Positions 9,223-20,847 of a stretch of 64,000 nt of DNA are shown one piece after another (position 1 is the first letter of the stretch; every line of letters starts with the position of its first letter). Made by a program: the position numbers and the translations under genes. Origin of the DNA: Rhodococcus sp. SBT000017 (GTDB lineage: Bacteria > Actinomycetota > Actinomycetes > Mycobacteriales > Mycobacteriaceae); contig NZ_REFU01000001.1 of NCBI RefSeq assembly GCF_003688915.1, positions 3,844,001 through 3,908,000 of the forward strand, in the 5' to 3' direction. The notes beneath the pieces are model-generated. The model had not been told where the DNA came from. It did no database searches and worked only from the letters and a program-made list of their open reading frames with translations.

Positions 9223-10413
9223 CTATCTGACCAATTCGGCGAGTTCGACTGTGGAATGCTCGGCGATCTTCTTCTTGCTGTTCATGAAATCGCGCGGACG
9301 GTTGATGCAGTCTGCGGCGATGAGTTGGCCGCTGCGGAGGTAGTAGCAGGTGAAGTCGCGATCGCGCTCCGGGTCGCCGTTGATGACGACCTCGTCGTAT
9401 CCGGTGTTGAGGCCGGCGATCTGAAGCTTGAGGTCGTACTGGTCGGACCAGAACCACGGAAGCGCGGTGATGGTGGCGGACCCTCCGGTCATGGTCGACG
9501 CCGCCACCTTCGCGTGTTCGATTGCAGCGGAGACGCATTCGAGGCGAACGCGTCGGGAGTAGCGTGGAACCTCGAAGAAGGCGCAGTCACCGGCGGCGAC
9601 GATGTCGGGATCGTTGGTGCGTGCCCGATCGTCGATGACGATTCCGTTCTCGACGGTGATTCCTGCCGATTCGGCGAGCTCGGTGTTGGGCACGATGCCC
9701 ACGCCGATGACGACCAGATCTGCCGGTAGGGTGTCTCCGCCGGCCAGCACGACCTCGCGCACGTGGCTGTCTCCGCGGAACTCCTCCACGAGGGCCTGCG
9801 TTCGAATCTCTACGCCCGCCTCGCGGTGGATTCGGGTGAAGAACTCTGAGACCACCGGTGCGGTGACGCGTTCCAGAACACGCTCCGCGGCCTCGACGAC
9901 GGTGACATCGAGACCCGATGCCCGGAGGGACGCTGCCGTTTCCAATCCGATGTAACCGCCGCCGACGACGACTACCCGTGTGCCCGGCGTCGCGGCCGAG
10001 CGTAGCGATGCGGAGTCGGCGGCGGTGCGCAGGTAGTGGATGCCCGCCAAATCTGCTCCGGGAGTTGCCAATCGGCGAGTTCGCGCACCGGTGCACAGGG
10101 CGAGCTTGCTGTACGACTGCGTGACTCCGGTATCGAACGTGACCGTGCGAGCCTCACGATCGATGCTGCTCACCGAACCATCGACCAGCTCGATGTTCTG
10201 CTTGTCGTAAAAGTCCGCACCGCGGATTGCCAGAGCCTCCAATGTGGAGGTGCCGGCCAGATAGGCCTTCGACAACGGGGGACGTTGGTAGGGCAATGTC
10301 CCCTCGTCACCGATGAGAACGACATCCCCCGCCCACTTCTCGCGCCGCAGATGTGCGGCGAGCTGAGCGCCGGCGTGGCTGGCGCCGATGATCACCGCAC
10401 GATCAGTCGTCAC
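9223..10413 (-). CDS. Ferredoxin reductase (FAD, NAD(P)H-dependent) of the P450 system
   Basis: The 396-residue protein has an N-terminal dinucleotide fold (IIGASHAGAQLAA, residues 8-20), the PYQRPPLSK motif shared by putidaredoxin/rhodocoxin reductases, a second NAD-binding fold (VVVGGGYIGLETAA) near residue 148, and the FAD-binding ANDPDIVAAGDCA-type motif (here TNDPDIVAAGDCA) near residue 270. It should pass electrons from NAD(P)H to the ferredoxin encoded two genes upstream, which feeds the P450. Its start overlaps the P450 stop by 4 bp (ATGA), which indicates translational coupling. Length and motifs match the family with no missing element. Confidence 0.93.
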   Translation of the reverse strand: MTTDRAVIIGASHAGAQLAAHLRREKWAGDVVLIGDEGTLPYQRPPLSKAYLAGTSTLEALAIRGADFYDKQNIELVDGSVSSIDREARTVTFDTGVTQSYSKLALCTGARTRRLATPGADLAGIHYLRTAADSASLRSAATPGTRVVVVGGGYIGLETAASLRASGLDVTVVEAAERVLERVTAPVVSEFFTRIHREAGVEIRTQALVEEFRGDSHVREVVLAGGDTLPADLVVIGVGIVPNTELAESAGITVENGIVIDDRARTNDPDIVAAGDCAFFEVPRYSRRVRLECVSAAIEHAKVAASTMTGGSATITALPWFWSDQYDLKLQIAGLNTGYDEVVINGDPERDRDFTCYYLRSGQLIAADCINRPRDFMNSKKKIAEHSTVELAELVR

Positions 10414-11801
10414 TGCGCCTGCACTTTCGGGGTAAGCGTGACCATCATCTTTGCGATACCCCGCACGAAGTTCGATTGAACGTATTCGGGTTCACCGACC
10501 ACCTCGATGTTCTCGAAGCGAACCAGGAGTTCTTCCCAGAGGATTCGGAGTTGCATCTCGGCGAGCCTGTTGCCCATGCACCGGTGCACGCCGAACCCGA
10601 ACGCGATGTGGTTGCGGGCGTTCTTGCGGTCGATGACGAAGTCGTCCGGCCGATCGAACACGCGCTCGTCGCGGTTGCCGGATGCGTACCACATGACCAC
10701 TTTGTCGCCCTTGCGGATGAACTGGCCGTTCAGGATGGTGTCTTCCTTCGCGATCCTGCGCATGTAGGCCAGCGGGGTCTGCCAGCGGATGATCTCCGAC
10801 ACCATGCCGGGCACGAGATCGGGATTCGCCTTGAGCTTGTCGAACTGATCGGGAAACTCGTTGAGCGCCAACACTCCACCGCTCATCGAGTTACGTGTGG
10901 TGTCGTTGCCGCCGACGATGAGCAGGGTGAGATTTCCCAGGAACTCCAGCGGCCGGTCGATGAGGTCCTTCGTGTCGTCGTTGGCTTGCAGCAACGAGAT
11001 CAGGTCGAAGCCGGGCTCTTCTCCTGCTGCTTTCCGAGCGGCCTTGTCGTGCCAGAGAGCGCTCAGCCCCTTGGCTGCGTCGACCATGGCACCGAACACC
11101 TCGTCGTTGTCCGAGGGGCCACCGTTCGTCTGTTCCATTGCCGTCGCCAGGTCCGACCACTCGACGAGCTTGTGTCGCTGCTCGTACGGGAAATCGAGCA
11201 ACGTCGCCAGCATCCGTGCCGTGAGTTCGACGGACACCGTGCGAACCCAATCGAACGACTGGTTCACGGGAAGGTTGTCGAGGACTTCCTGAACCCGGGA
11301 CCGGATCAGGTCCTCCATCTCGCGGAGGTTTTTCGGGGCCACCACCCCTTGGACCGCGGCGCGCTGAGAGTCGTGACGCGGGGGGTCCATCGCGATGAAC
11401 ATGGCGATATCCATGAAGCGCGGAGGCTTGCCGATGATGATGAACGGCTCCGCCGAGAACACCTTGTGGTTCTTGTCGACGGCGATGATGTCGGCATGTC
11501 GGGTGACCGACCAGAACGGCCCGAACGGGCTGTTCGGCTGGAAGTGCACCGGCGCTTCGTTGCGGACGCGCTCGAAGTACGACTTCCAGAGCCCCTGGCG
11601 GTACAGAAACGGGTTACTCAGGTCGATATCGGCGAGATCGACCTCGTCGACGGGCGGTATGGGGGTCTCGGTGAACATGACCTGGCCGTCGGTGCGGGTC
11701 ACGATCCGGCGCGTCTTGTCGTAGAGGTGCGCGCCGCGGATCTGCAGTTCCATCGGGATGACGGATCTCGCGGTGGTCGCGACGGTGTCGGTGATACTCA
11801 T
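10410..11801 (-). CDS. Cytochrome P450, CYP153-like (alkane/fatty acid terminal hydroxylase)
   Basis: A soluble P450 of 463 residues. It shows the I-helix GGNDTT motif, the ExxR motif (SEIIR), and the heme-ligand loop FGFGVHRCMGNRLAEMQLR near residue 408. That loop and FIAMDPPRHD are typical of CYP153 enzymes, which hydroxylate the terminal carbon of medium-chain alkanes and related compounds. I chose the ATG at 11801 because GGAGGAG lies just upstream; the frame stays open further upstream but has no such site. Ferredoxin, P450 and reductase genes are consecutive, a complete three-component system. Substrate assignment is family-level inference. Confidence 0.92.
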   Translation of the reverse strand: MSITDTVATTARSVIPMELQIRGAHLYDKTRRIVTRTDGQVMFTETPIPPVDEVDLADIDLSNPFLYRQGLWKSYFERVRNEAPVHFQPNSPFGPFWSVTRHADIIAVDKNHKVFSAEPFIIIGKPPRFMDIAMFIAMDPPRHDSQRAAVQGVVAPKNLREMEDLIRSRVQEVLDNLPVNQSFDWVRTVSVELTARMLATLLDFPYEQRHKLVEWSDLATAMEQTNGGPSDNDEVFGAMVDAAKGLSALWHDKAARKAAGEEPGFDLISLLQANDDTKDLIDRPLEFLGNLTLLIVGGNDTTRNSMSGGVLALNEFPDQFDKLKANPDLVPGMVSEIIRWQTPLAYMRRIAKEDTILNGQFIRKGDKVVMWYASGNRDERVFDRPDDFVIDRKNARNHIAFGFGVHRCMGNRLAEMQLRILWEELLVRFENIEVVGEPEYVQSNFVRGIAKMMVTLTPKVQAQ

Positions 11802-11824
11802 TTTTCTCTCCTCCGGGCCGCAGG

Positions 11825-12145
11825 TCAGATCTGGAATTCGGGAACGCGAACGGTCAAGCCGTCCCAGGATTCGCGCGCGGTCATCTGGCACGACAACCGA
11901 GATGTCGGTTCACGCTCGGGGTTCATGGCGAGCATGTCTTCCTCGACCTCGTCGTTGGTGCCGACGACGTCGCTCCATGCGCTGTCGACAACGACGTGAC
12001 AGGTTCCGCAGGCTGCTTCGCCGCCACAGTCCCCGTCGATACCCGGGATTGCGTTGTCGACGGCAATCTGCATGAGGGATGTGCCCTCGGTCAGCGGCGC
12101 CTCGTGCTTCTCGCCGTCGTGCGTGACAAAGGTGACGTCGGCCAT
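11825..12145 (-). CDS. [2Fe-2S] ferredoxin (putidaredoxin type)
   Basis: A 106-residue ferredoxin with the adrenodoxin/putidaredoxin cluster pattern: CGGEAACGTC around residues 40-49 supplies three cysteines and RLSC near residue 86 supplies the fourth. It is the first gene of the operon, 23 bp upstream of the P450 start, and should carry electrons from the reductase to the P450. A GGAGAA-type ribosome site precedes the ATG. It is divergent from the AraC-type regulator, with about 97 bp between them. Confidence 0.95.
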   Translation of the reverse strand: MADVTFVTHDGEKHEAPLTEGTSLMQIAVDNAIPGIDGDCGGEAACGTCHVVVDSAWSDVVGTNDEVEEDMLAMNPEREPTSRLSCQMTARESWDGLTVRVPEFQI

Positions 12146-12242
12146 GGTGTTCTCCTCGCTGAGTAACTGTGTTCCAAGTCTCTCTGCGACGGGGTTCCCG
12201 AACCAGGCTCGAACGCGTCGTTTTGTTGTTAATTTGGCTCAC
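12146..12242. promoter_or_regulatory. Divergent promoter region between ferredoxin-P450 operon and AraC regulator
   Basis: This gap separates two head-to-head transcription units and must contain the operon promoter and probably the operator for the AraC-type regulator. I see no sharp inverted repeat or confident -35/-10 pair. The assignment rests on arrangement only. Confidence 0.5.
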
Positions 12243-13253
12243 GTGGGAGTCGTGGAGTCCGGAGTGCCCCCGCTTGCCTTCGCACAGCTGCTCGGCAGCG
12301 GCGCGCTGGGCGAGCGGGCCGAGGCGGCGTTCCGACGCATCCTGGTGCGTGACGGCGTCAGCATGACGGAGCTGGTCACCCGCGACGGCCAGGTGCCGCT
12401 GCGGTGGTTTCGGGAGGTGTACCCGGACCTCGACCGCCAACAGGGGTTCCGGCTCGGCGCGACGTTCGCGCGATATGTGCAGCCCACGTCGTTCGGCCGA
12501 CTCAGTCTTCCGCTGATCAGTGCCGGATCGGTGGCAGAGATGGTCGAGTTGCTCGAGTTCCTCCCTCTGATCTCGACGGCTCTCGCCGTGCACATCCACC
12601 ACACCGATCGAGGGTTGACCATCGGACTCGCCGGGCGCACGGGGGACGACGGACTCGACAGCATCGCTGTCGCGTACGCCGGTTCGTGCCTTCTTCGTTT
12701 GATCGGCATGCTCGCCGGCTCCGCGCACGCGGTCGAACTTCACCTCGATATCCCGGCCCCGGAGCGGGATACGCTCGACGACGACGAGATCCGGAGCATC
12801 GTGTTCGATGCGCCGTCACCGTTCGTCTTCGTGCCTGCGGCCATCCTCGCCGAGGCGTGCCGGTTCTCCGATTCGTTGTCGTATCAACTCGGGATCGCGG
12901 AACTGAAGAAGGCTGTCGACGGCCGTCGTACGAAGTCGTACACGGACACCGTGCGCGCGCTGTTCGACGCCGACCGCGACTGCACGAACTGTGCGCACTG
13001 TGCGCGGAGAATGGCCACCTCGACCAGTACCCTCAAACGGAAACTCGGCAACGAGGGAACCACGTTCCGTGCGCTGCGCCAGGCGTTCCTTCAGGAGCGC
13101 GCGACCGTGCGTCTGCTCGACAGTTCGGTGACGGTAGGGGAGATCGCTGCCGAACTCGGCTACAGCGACGTCGCCAGTTTCTCGCACGCCTTCACGCGAT
13201 GGACCGGACGCTCACCGAGGGAATTTCGATCTCACACCGCATCGCCGAGGTAA
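12243..13253 (+). CDS. AraC-family transcriptional regulator
   Basis: The 336-residue product has an N-terminal ligand-sensing region of the arabinose-binding-like type seen in regulators of alkane and thiocarbamate degradation. The C-terminal double helix-turn-helix domain includes the conserved second helix sequence VGEIAAELGYSDVASFSHAFTRWTGRSPREFR near the end (split here by motif only: VGEIAAELGYSD, FSHAFTRWTG). The gene is divergent from the ferredoxin-P450-reductase operon and most likely activates it in response to a hydrocarbon substrate. An upstream ATG would overlap the ferredoxin gene heavily, so I chose GTG 12243; GTGs at 12252 and 12264 and TTG 12234 are also possible. Confidence 0.88.
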   Translation: MGVVESGVPPLAFAQLLGSGALGERAEAAFRRILVRDGVSMTELVTRDGQVPLRWFREVYPDLDRQQGFRLGATFARYVQPTSFGRLSLPLISAGSVAEMVELLEFLPLISTALAVHIHHTDRGLTIGLAGRTGDDGLDSIAVAYAGSCLLRLIGMLAGSAHAVELHLDIPAPERDTLDDDEIRSIVFDAPSPFVFVPAAILAEACRFSDSLSYQLGIAELKKAVDGRRTKSYTDTVRALFDADRDCTNCAHCARRMATSTSTLKRKLGNEGTTFRALRQAFLQERATVRLLDSSVTVGEIAAELGYSDVASFSHAFTRWTGRSPREFRSHTASPR

Positions 13254-13264
13254 TGCGGTCGCGT

Positions 13265-15154
13265 TCAACTCGTGCGCACCACCAGAGCGAAGGGGCCGAT
13301 ATCGGTCACGGTGAAGCGTGGGTCCTCGAACAGTGAATCGGGGAAGGTGACGGTGTAGCGGCGCACGTTCGGGTCGTTCGGGTAGACGTCCTCGGCCAGT
13401 CTCAACGTGTAGCCGTCCGCGCCGCGGCGGAACAGGAACGCATCCGGCGCGCGCCACTGGCTGGTCTCCAGCGCGTCCACCAACTGATCGGGCGTCTCGA
13501 GTTCGGTCCACTGCTCGATGGCCTCGGCCCGCTGATCGAACTGCGCCAGTGGGTTGGCGTAGTGCGAGGTCAATCCCTGGAAGCCGAAGTACGGGTAGTA
13601 GCTGAGGAAAGACGTGTCTGCGGTCAGTACGACGGTCTCGTCCCGCGGACGCTGGGTCTGCTCGGTCAAGGCGGCGTCGACCTCGCGGTAGTACGAGACC
13701 GCGCTCGGCGGACGCATGTCGGCGCGGGTGCCGTCACCGTCGGTGTCGGAGTACGCGACGGTGATCTCGGTCTGCAGTACCTGGGGGATGTTCTGCGCGT
13801 AGGTCATGGCACCGATGGCCGCTACGACGACAGCGGCGATGCGGAACTTCGGTGGCTCGTTGATTGCCTGATAGATCGCGTGACTGCCTTCGAGGAAGCC
13901 GAAAACGCCCGCGCTGCCCAGCAATACGATCAGCACCGCTTCGAGACGGAACGAGAGCAGGGTGGTGCCCGCCGCCGTCGCGGCCATGGACAGCAGAGTC
14001 CACAGGTAGATCGATACGACGCCGACGCCGAGTGCCTGCGCTCGGCGTGAGGACGAGAACCGCACCGCCACCCACACTGTGCCGATGAGGCACAGCACGC
14101 CCATCAGGGAGAACTCGAACATCGGGAAGGGAAGCGTCGCACCGGCTTCGGGCAGGTAGTGCAGTGCCGTGCCCGATGTGGACGGTGCGCCGCGCAGGAA
14201 GTCGATCAGATACGGCAGCCACACGGTCGCGGCGATGAGGCCCGAAATCGCAGCGATTGCGGCGACCTTGATCGCGATGGGAACCAGTACTTTCCAGGAC
14301 CTCCGCTCGCGATAGGCGAGGACGGCGGCGAACAACGCCATGAGTACGACGGTGAACGCCGCCAGACCGAGATACAGGGTGTAGAACGTCGCAGCCAGGC
14401 CGAGGAAGAGTCCGGTGCCGACCACCGCTCCCCACCCGCCCGATGCAGTGCGGTGCAGCGCTCCCCACGCGAGGACCAGTGCCGGAGCGAAGAGCATCAC
14501 GATCACGGCGCTGTATGCCTCGGGGGAGGCGTGGGCGACGACGAGTGCGGTGGTGACGGCGCTGACGGCGACGGCCCAGTCGGCTCGGATGAGGGCCTTC
14601 CACAGCACGAATGACACGACGGCGGTAACGGCTAGCAGCCCGATTGCGTAGGGCTTGAACACTTCCCAGCCGTCCATGCCCAGGATGTTGCCCACGCGTC
14701 CGCCGAGCCAGAACCAGCCTGCGGGGTAGAACGGCGGAATGTCGGCGTACGTCATGTCGCGCAACGACGCCGAATCGGTCAGCCGCGTCAGGTATTCGGT
14801 GCGAAACTCCTGGTCGACGGAGATGCCGAACAAGTAGAGCTTGGTTGCAGCCAGCGGCATCCCGAGGGTGACGGTGACGAATCCGCTCAGCCCGATCCAC
14901 GCCGCGAGCCGAGCGATCCACGGCCACTTGTGAATCCGGTACAGGTAGATCGACGTGGCGAACAGTGCTGCCGCAACCACCTGGCCGAGCGTCGTGATGG
15001 CGCGAGTGACGTTGGACGAGTTGAACGCAGGCCACTGAACCAGTGAGAAAGCGTACAACCCGACCGCCGCCACCACGACGGCGACAAGAACACCGGCAGC
15101 GATCTCGCCGACGGCAGAGGCGGTTCTCCGAGCCGGTGCAACCCCGATTGTCAT
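13265..15154 (-). CDS. aftA: Galactan 5-O-arabinofuranosyltransferase AftA
   Basis: A 629-residue GT-C membrane protein (GT85). About eleven helices are followed by a soluble C-terminal domain. The loop motif RDMTYADIPPFYPAGWFWLGGR near residues 125-146 (key residues DMTYADI) is characteristic of AftA and carries the acidic residues expected for catalysis. AftA adds the first arabinofuranose from decaprenyl-phosphoryl-arabinose to the galactan. It follows dprE1-dprE2, which make the donor, after a 5-bp gap on the same strand, the same order as in mycobacteria. Confidence 0.93.
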   Translation of the reverse strand: MTIGVAPARRTASAVGEIAAGVLVAVVVAAVGLYAFSLVQWPAFNSSNVTRAITTLGQVVAAALFATSIYLYRIHKWPWIARLAAWIGLSGFVTVTLGMPLAATKLYLFGISVDQEFRTEYLTRLTDSASLRDMTYADIPPFYPAGWFWLGGRVGNILGMDGWEVFKPYAIGLLAVTAVVSFVLWKALIRADWAVAVSAVTTALVVAHASPEAYSAVIVMLFAPALVLAWGALHRTASGGWGAVVGTGLFLGLAATFYTLYLGLAAFTVVLMALFAAVLAYRERRSWKVLVPIAIKVAAIAAISGLIAATVWLPYLIDFLRGAPSTSGTALHYLPEAGATLPFPMFEFSLMGVLCLIGTVWVAVRFSSSRRAQALGVGVVSIYLWTLLSMAATAAGTTLLSFRLEAVLIVLLGSAGVFGFLEGSHAIYQAINEPPKFRIAAVVVAAIGAMTYAQNIPQVLQTEITVAYSDTDGDGTRADMRPPSAVSYYREVDAALTEQTQRPRDETVVLTADTSFLSYYPYFGFQGLTSHYANPLAQFDQRAEAIEQWTELETPDQLVDALETSQWRAPDAFLFRRGADGYTLRLAEDVYPNDPNVRRYTVTFPDSLFEDPRFTVTDIGPFALVVRTS

Positions 15155-15159
15155 CGAAA

Positions 15160-15924
15160 TCAGATGGGCAGCTTGCGGAAGATCGGCCGCGGTACGTGCC
15201 GCAGCACCATCATCACCAGACGCCAGGGCGCGGGAGTCCAGATGAGCGGAGTGCCCTTGCGCGACGCGTTCACCGCGAGCTTCGCGATGACCTCCTTGTC
15301 GACCGTCATCGGGGCTTCCTTGACGTGCGCGCTGAACTTGGTGCGCACCATACCCGGGCGAACCACGGTGACCCGAGGTCCGAACTCGCGCAACGCTTCT
15401 CCGAGTCCGAGGTAGAACCCGTCGAGTCCTGCCTTGGTGGAGCCGTAGACGAAGTTGGAGCGGCGAACCCGCTCGCCTGCCACCGAGGACATGACGATGA
15501 TGCGGCCGTAGGCCTGCGCCTTCATCTTCTCGCCCAGCAACACGCCGACCGAGACGGAGGCGGTGTAGTTGATGTTCGCGGCGAGGACGGCCTTGCGCTG
15601 GTCCTGCCAGAGCTGCTCGGCATCGAAGTCGACGGCGAAGGCGACGATGGCGACGTCGACGTCACCCTTGGCCCAGGCGGCGTCGATGACCTTCGGGTGC
15701 GAGGCGGTGTCGAGTGCATCGAAGTCGATGACGTCGACGGCCTTCGCGCCCTTGGCCGTCAGCTGTGCGACGGCGCTCTCGCGAAGCGGATCGTTCGGCA
15801 GCGCGGCGAGGATGACACGTGCCGGTGACTTCGACAGGTACTCCTCGGTGATCGCGAGACCGATCTCGCTGGTGCCACCCAGAACCAGAATCGTCTGGGG
15901 GTTACCGACGGCATCTATCGTCAC
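15160..15924 (-). CDS. dprE2: Decaprenylphosphoryl-2-keto-ribose reductase DprE2
   Basis: A 254-residue short-chain dehydrogenase. The nucleotide-binding GGTSEIG motif is near residue 16 and the catalytic Ser-Tyr-Lys set appears as MSSVAGE and YGSTKAG. It reduces decaprenyl-phosphoryl-2-keto-ribose to decaprenyl-phosphoryl-arabinose, acting with DprE1. The start overlaps the dprE1 stop by 4 bp (ATGA), so the two are translationally coupled, as expected for a working pair. Confidence 0.95.
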   Translation of the reverse strand: MTIDAVGNPQTILVLGGTSEIGLAITEEYLSKSPARVILAALPNDPLRESAVAQLTAKGAKAVDVIDFDALDTASHPKVIDAAWAKGDVDVAIVAFAVDFDAEQLWQDQRKAVLAANINYTASVSVGVLLGEKMKAQAYGRIIVMSSVAGERVRRSNFVYGSTKAGLDGFYLGLGEALREFGPRVTVVRPGMVRTKFSAHVKEAPMTVDKEVIAKLAVNASRKGTPLIWTPAPWRLVMMVLRHVPRPIFRKLPI

Positions 15925-17372
15925 AGCAGTTCCAACCTTCTTGCCATATCGGAGGCGAAAACGCCTGTGGGGTCAACGGATCGGCGAACCTTGATCCATT
16001 CGTCGATCCGCGGGTACATCGAGTGGAAGGTCTCGGCGTCGGTGCGCGAGTCCTTCGCGGTGTAGAGACGACCACCGAACTCGAGGACGCGCTTGTCGAG
16101 CTCGCGGACCATCTCGTTGAGACCTGCCTTGATCGGGAAGTCCATCGCTACGTTCCAACCGGCCATCGGAAAGCTCAGCGGCGCTTTGTTTCCCGGCCCG
16201 AACAGCTTGAAGACGTTCAGTGCCGAGTACTGGCCCGAACGCTGGATGAACCGGATGATGTCCTTGAACTCTTCGAGCGCCTCGGTCGGAACGAGGAACT
16301 GATACTGCAGAAATCCCTTGGGGCCGTAGCCCCTGTTCCACTCACCGACGAGGTCGAGTGGGTGGTAGAACTGCGTGAGGTTCTGCACCTTGCCGGTGTA
16401 GTTACCGCCCATTCGATAGTAGGCCTCGCCGATCATGCTCATCGACAGCTTGTTCAAGCCGCTGATCGGAAAGACGTCCGGCACCGTCAACAGCTGAGGT
16501 GCGTCGAACTTGAGCGGATCCTTCTGCAGCTTCGCGGGAAGTTCGTCGAACTTTGCCAGCGAGCCGCGAGTGATCGTCGCGCGGCCGAGCTTGGGCGGGC
16601 CGCTCATGACGTCGAACCACGCGCTCGAGTACGTGTAGTTGTCCTCGGTTCCGTCCTGGTGAGCGGCGACGGTCTCGTTGAGGCTCTCGGTGCGGATGCC
16701 GTCATTGATGAAGTAGGCCGTTTCCGTCGGCGTCATCTCGATCGTCGCGCGCAGGATGATGCCGGTCAGGCCGTTGCCTCCGACCGTCGCCCAGAAGAGT
16801 TTGGCGTTCTTGCCCGACGGCGTCAGGTGGCGGATCTGACCGTCTGCAGTGAGCAGCTCCATCGAGCGGACGTGGTTGCCGAAGCTACCCGCGCTGTGAT
16901 GGTTCTTGCCGTGGATGTCGCAGCCGATGGCACCACCGATCGTGACCTGGCGCGTACCCGGCAGCACCGGTACCCACAGTCCGAACGGCAACGCCGCCCG
17001 CATCAGCTGGTCGAGGCTGACGCCACCGTCGAGATCGACGATGCGCGTCGACGTGTCGATGCTGTAGATGCGGTTCAGTGCCGTCATGTCGATGACGAGG
17101 CCGCCGGAGTTCTGCGCGTTGTCACCGTAGGAGCGGCCGAGGCCGCGAGGGATGACACCGCGTCGCAGGTAGGACGGCTTGGAGTCGTTCTGCTCGGCGA
17201 CCTGCTTGACCGCGTTCGCGATGAGCTCGGGGTCGGAGGTGGCGAGCACCTCCCCGGTCGAGCGCGCGGTGCGGCCGAATCCGGAGATTGTGCGGGTCTG
17301 CGTGGGTAGCGGCGCAGTGTTCCCGGCCTGTGGTTCCAGGGGGAAGAGTGCGTCGTCGGCTGTCGTGGACAT
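15921..17372 (-). CDS. dprE1: Decaprenylphosphoryl-beta-D-ribose 2'-oxidase DprE1
   Basis: A 483-residue FAD-dependent oxidase. The FAD-binding domain includes [11 protein letters not shown] and [14 protein letters not shown], and the C-terminal ending [12 protein letters not shown] matches mycobacterial DprE1. It oxidises decaprenyl-phosphoryl-ribose as the first step of epimerisation to the arabinose donor. The substrate-side segment reads [10 protein letters not shown], where the Mycobacterium tuberculosis enzyme has GWNICVDFPI; the alanine codon is at 16146-16148 (Ala409 here), so the cysteine that benzothiazinones attack is absent. It heads the dprE1-dprE2-aftA operon and is divergent from the GtrA gene. 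Confidence 0.96.
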   Translation of the reverse strand: MSTTADDALFPLEPQAGNTAPLPTQTRTISGFGRTARSTGEVLATSDPELIANAVKQVAEQNDSKPSYLRRGVIPRGLGRSYGDNAQNSGGLVIDMTALNRIYSIDTSTRIVDLDGGVSLDQLMRAALPFGLWVPVLPGTRQVTIGGAIGCDIHGKNHHSAGSFGNHVRSMELLTADGQIRHLTPSGKNAKLFWATVGGNGLTGIILRATIEMTPTETAYFINDGIRTESLNETVAAHQDGTEDNYTYSSAWFDVMSGPPKLGRATITRGSLAKFDELPAKLQKDPLKFDAPQLLTVPDVFPISGLNKLSMSMIGEAYYRMGGNYTGKVQNLTQFYHPLDLVGEWNRGYGPKGFLQYQFLVPTEALEEFKDIIRFIQRSGQYSALNVFKLFGPGNKAPLSFPMAGWNVAMDFPIKAGLNEMVRELDKRVLEFGGRLYTAKDSRTDAETFHSMYPRIDEWIKVRRSVDPTGVFASDMARRLELL

Positions 17373-17419
17373 CGCTCAAGAGGGTACCCGCACCGCAGCA
17401 GCGGCTAGTGTCAGTCCTC

Positions 17420-17938
17420 GTGTCCACCCCCGACCGCTCCGCAGAAGAAGGCTCGACGGACGACGACTGGTCGCCCCAGGACGAAGAGTTGCAGCATCAC
17501 GTCCCGCTGCCCGTCGAGCTGCCGCTGACCGAGAACATCGCCGACGCAGCCCTCGATCTCAAGACGCAGGTGCTGCGGTTCCTGGCGACGGGTGTGCTGT
17601 CGGCGATCGTCGACCAGGGCGTCAACCTGATCCTGCATTTCGTGTTCGGCGTCGGTGTGACGCTGGCCAAGGCGATCGGCTTCGTACTCGGAACGACGAC
17701 GGCCTATCTGATCAACCGCCGCTGGACCTTCAACGCGGCTCCGTCACGGGCCAGGTTCTTCGCCGTCGTCGCGCTGTACGGCGTCACCTTCGCCGTCCAG
17801 GTCGGCATCTACACCTGGCTCTACCAGGCTCTTCCCGACGGCTTCTGGTACGCCAACGTGGCCTTCGTCATCGCACAGGGCACGGCGACGGTCATCAACT
17901 TCCTCGTTCAGCGATTCGTGATCTTCAAGATCCGCTGA
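17420..17938 (+). CDS. GtrA-family membrane protein (Rv3789-like)
   Basis: About 172 residues with four predicted transmembrane helices of the GtrA fold (FLATGVLSAIVDQGVNLIL, KAIGFVLGTTTAYLINRRWTF in short pieces, ending FLVQRFVIFKIR). Position next to dprE1 matches Rv3789, which has been proposed to act in decaprenyl-phosphoryl-arabinose handling or as an anchor for AftA. I chose GTG 17420 (protein VSTPDRSAEEG); GTG 17408 is an alternative and an upstream ATG would run into the dprE1 5' end. The first 60 residues are acidic and polar, longer than in the mycobacterial protein. Confidence 0.85.
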   Translation: MSTPDRSAEEGSTDDDWSPQDEELQHHVPLPVELPLTENIADAALDLKTQVLRFLATGVLSAIVDQGVNLILHFVFGVGVTLAKAIGFVLGTTTAYLINRRWTFNAAPSRARFFAVVALYGVTFAVQVGIYTWLYQALPDGFWYANVAFVIAQGTATVINFLVQRFVIFKIR

Positions 17939-17942
17939 GCCT

Positions 17943-18000
17943 CCGGGTTCGCCCCCGGGTTCGCCCCCGGGTTCGCAAGCGCGGGTTCGCCCCAGGGTTT
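17943..18000. repeat. Short tandem GC-rich repeat after the GtrA gene
   Basis: A 12-bp unit CCGGGTTCGCCC occurs at 17943 and 17955, followed by variants at 17967 (CCGGGTTCGCAA) and, less exactly, around 17980-18000. It starts four bases after the gtrA stop codon and runs into a GCGCGC-rich stretch up to about 18080. No gene is seen between 17939 and 18121. Confidence 0.75.
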
Positions 18001-18121
18001 CGCAAACGCGCGCGCACTTGCTGAACGCGCGCATTCTCGTCAGCGGTCAGGGGCGATTCTGCGCGCGCCTGACGAATGCGAGCGCGTTTGCCCGATCTGG
18101 GGTGGCCGCCTCGTCCCCCGC

Positions 18122-18702
18122 TCACGACAAGTCCGGCAGGTCTCCTCGTTCGAGGGCTTCGGCGAGGGTGGGGGCGGCTTTGTCTTTGTCGGAGAGTTCG
18201 TAGGTCAACGGTGAGCCGTCGCGGGCGGTGGTGGGCCAGTCGATGCCCAGGGCCGGGTCGAGGGGGTTGATGTCGCGGTCCAGGGCCGGGGTGTACTCGA
18301 GGCTGCACAGGTACATCACGGTCGAGTTGTCCTCGAGGGAGAGGATCGCGTGGCCGAGTCCTTCGGACAAGAAGACCGCTTTGCGGTCGATGTCGTCGAT
18401 CAGAACCGAATCCCACTGCCCGAACGTCGGTGACCCGACCCGCAGATCGACGATGACATCGAGGAACGCTCCGCGGGCGCAGGTGACGTATTTCGCCTGC
18501 CCGGGCGGGTTGGTGGTGAAGTGAATCCCGCGCAGGACCCCGGCGGCGGAGACCGAGCAGTTCGCCTGCAACAGGTCCAGCGACCGCCCGGTCGTCTCCT
18601 CGAAGAGGCTGGCTTTGAACCATTCGAAGAACACACCGCGATCGTCACCGAACTGACGTGGGGTGTACTCGTAGGCACCGGCGATGCTCAGCTCACGAAA
18701 GG

Positions 18703-18706
<4 letters not shown>
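18122..18706 (-). CDS. rmlC: dTDP-4-dehydrorhamnose 3,5-epimerase
   Basis: A 194-residue cupin-type epimerase: [10 protein letters not shown], the LRGIHFT motif with the catalytic His, and [14 protein letters not shown] are all recognisable. It converts dTDP-4-keto-6-deoxyglucose to the L-rhamno form in dTDP-rhamnose synthesis; rhamnose is part of the linker between peptidoglycan and arabinogalactan. Its ATG at 18706 overlaps the rmlA stop by 4 bp. The same frame is open far upstream through rmlA, but only this start gives the family length. Confidence 0.95.
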
Positions 18707-20806
<2,100 letters not shown>

Positions 20807-20847
20807 CCGACACGGGAGGCGCGCTCACACGGGTTCGACACGGTGAT

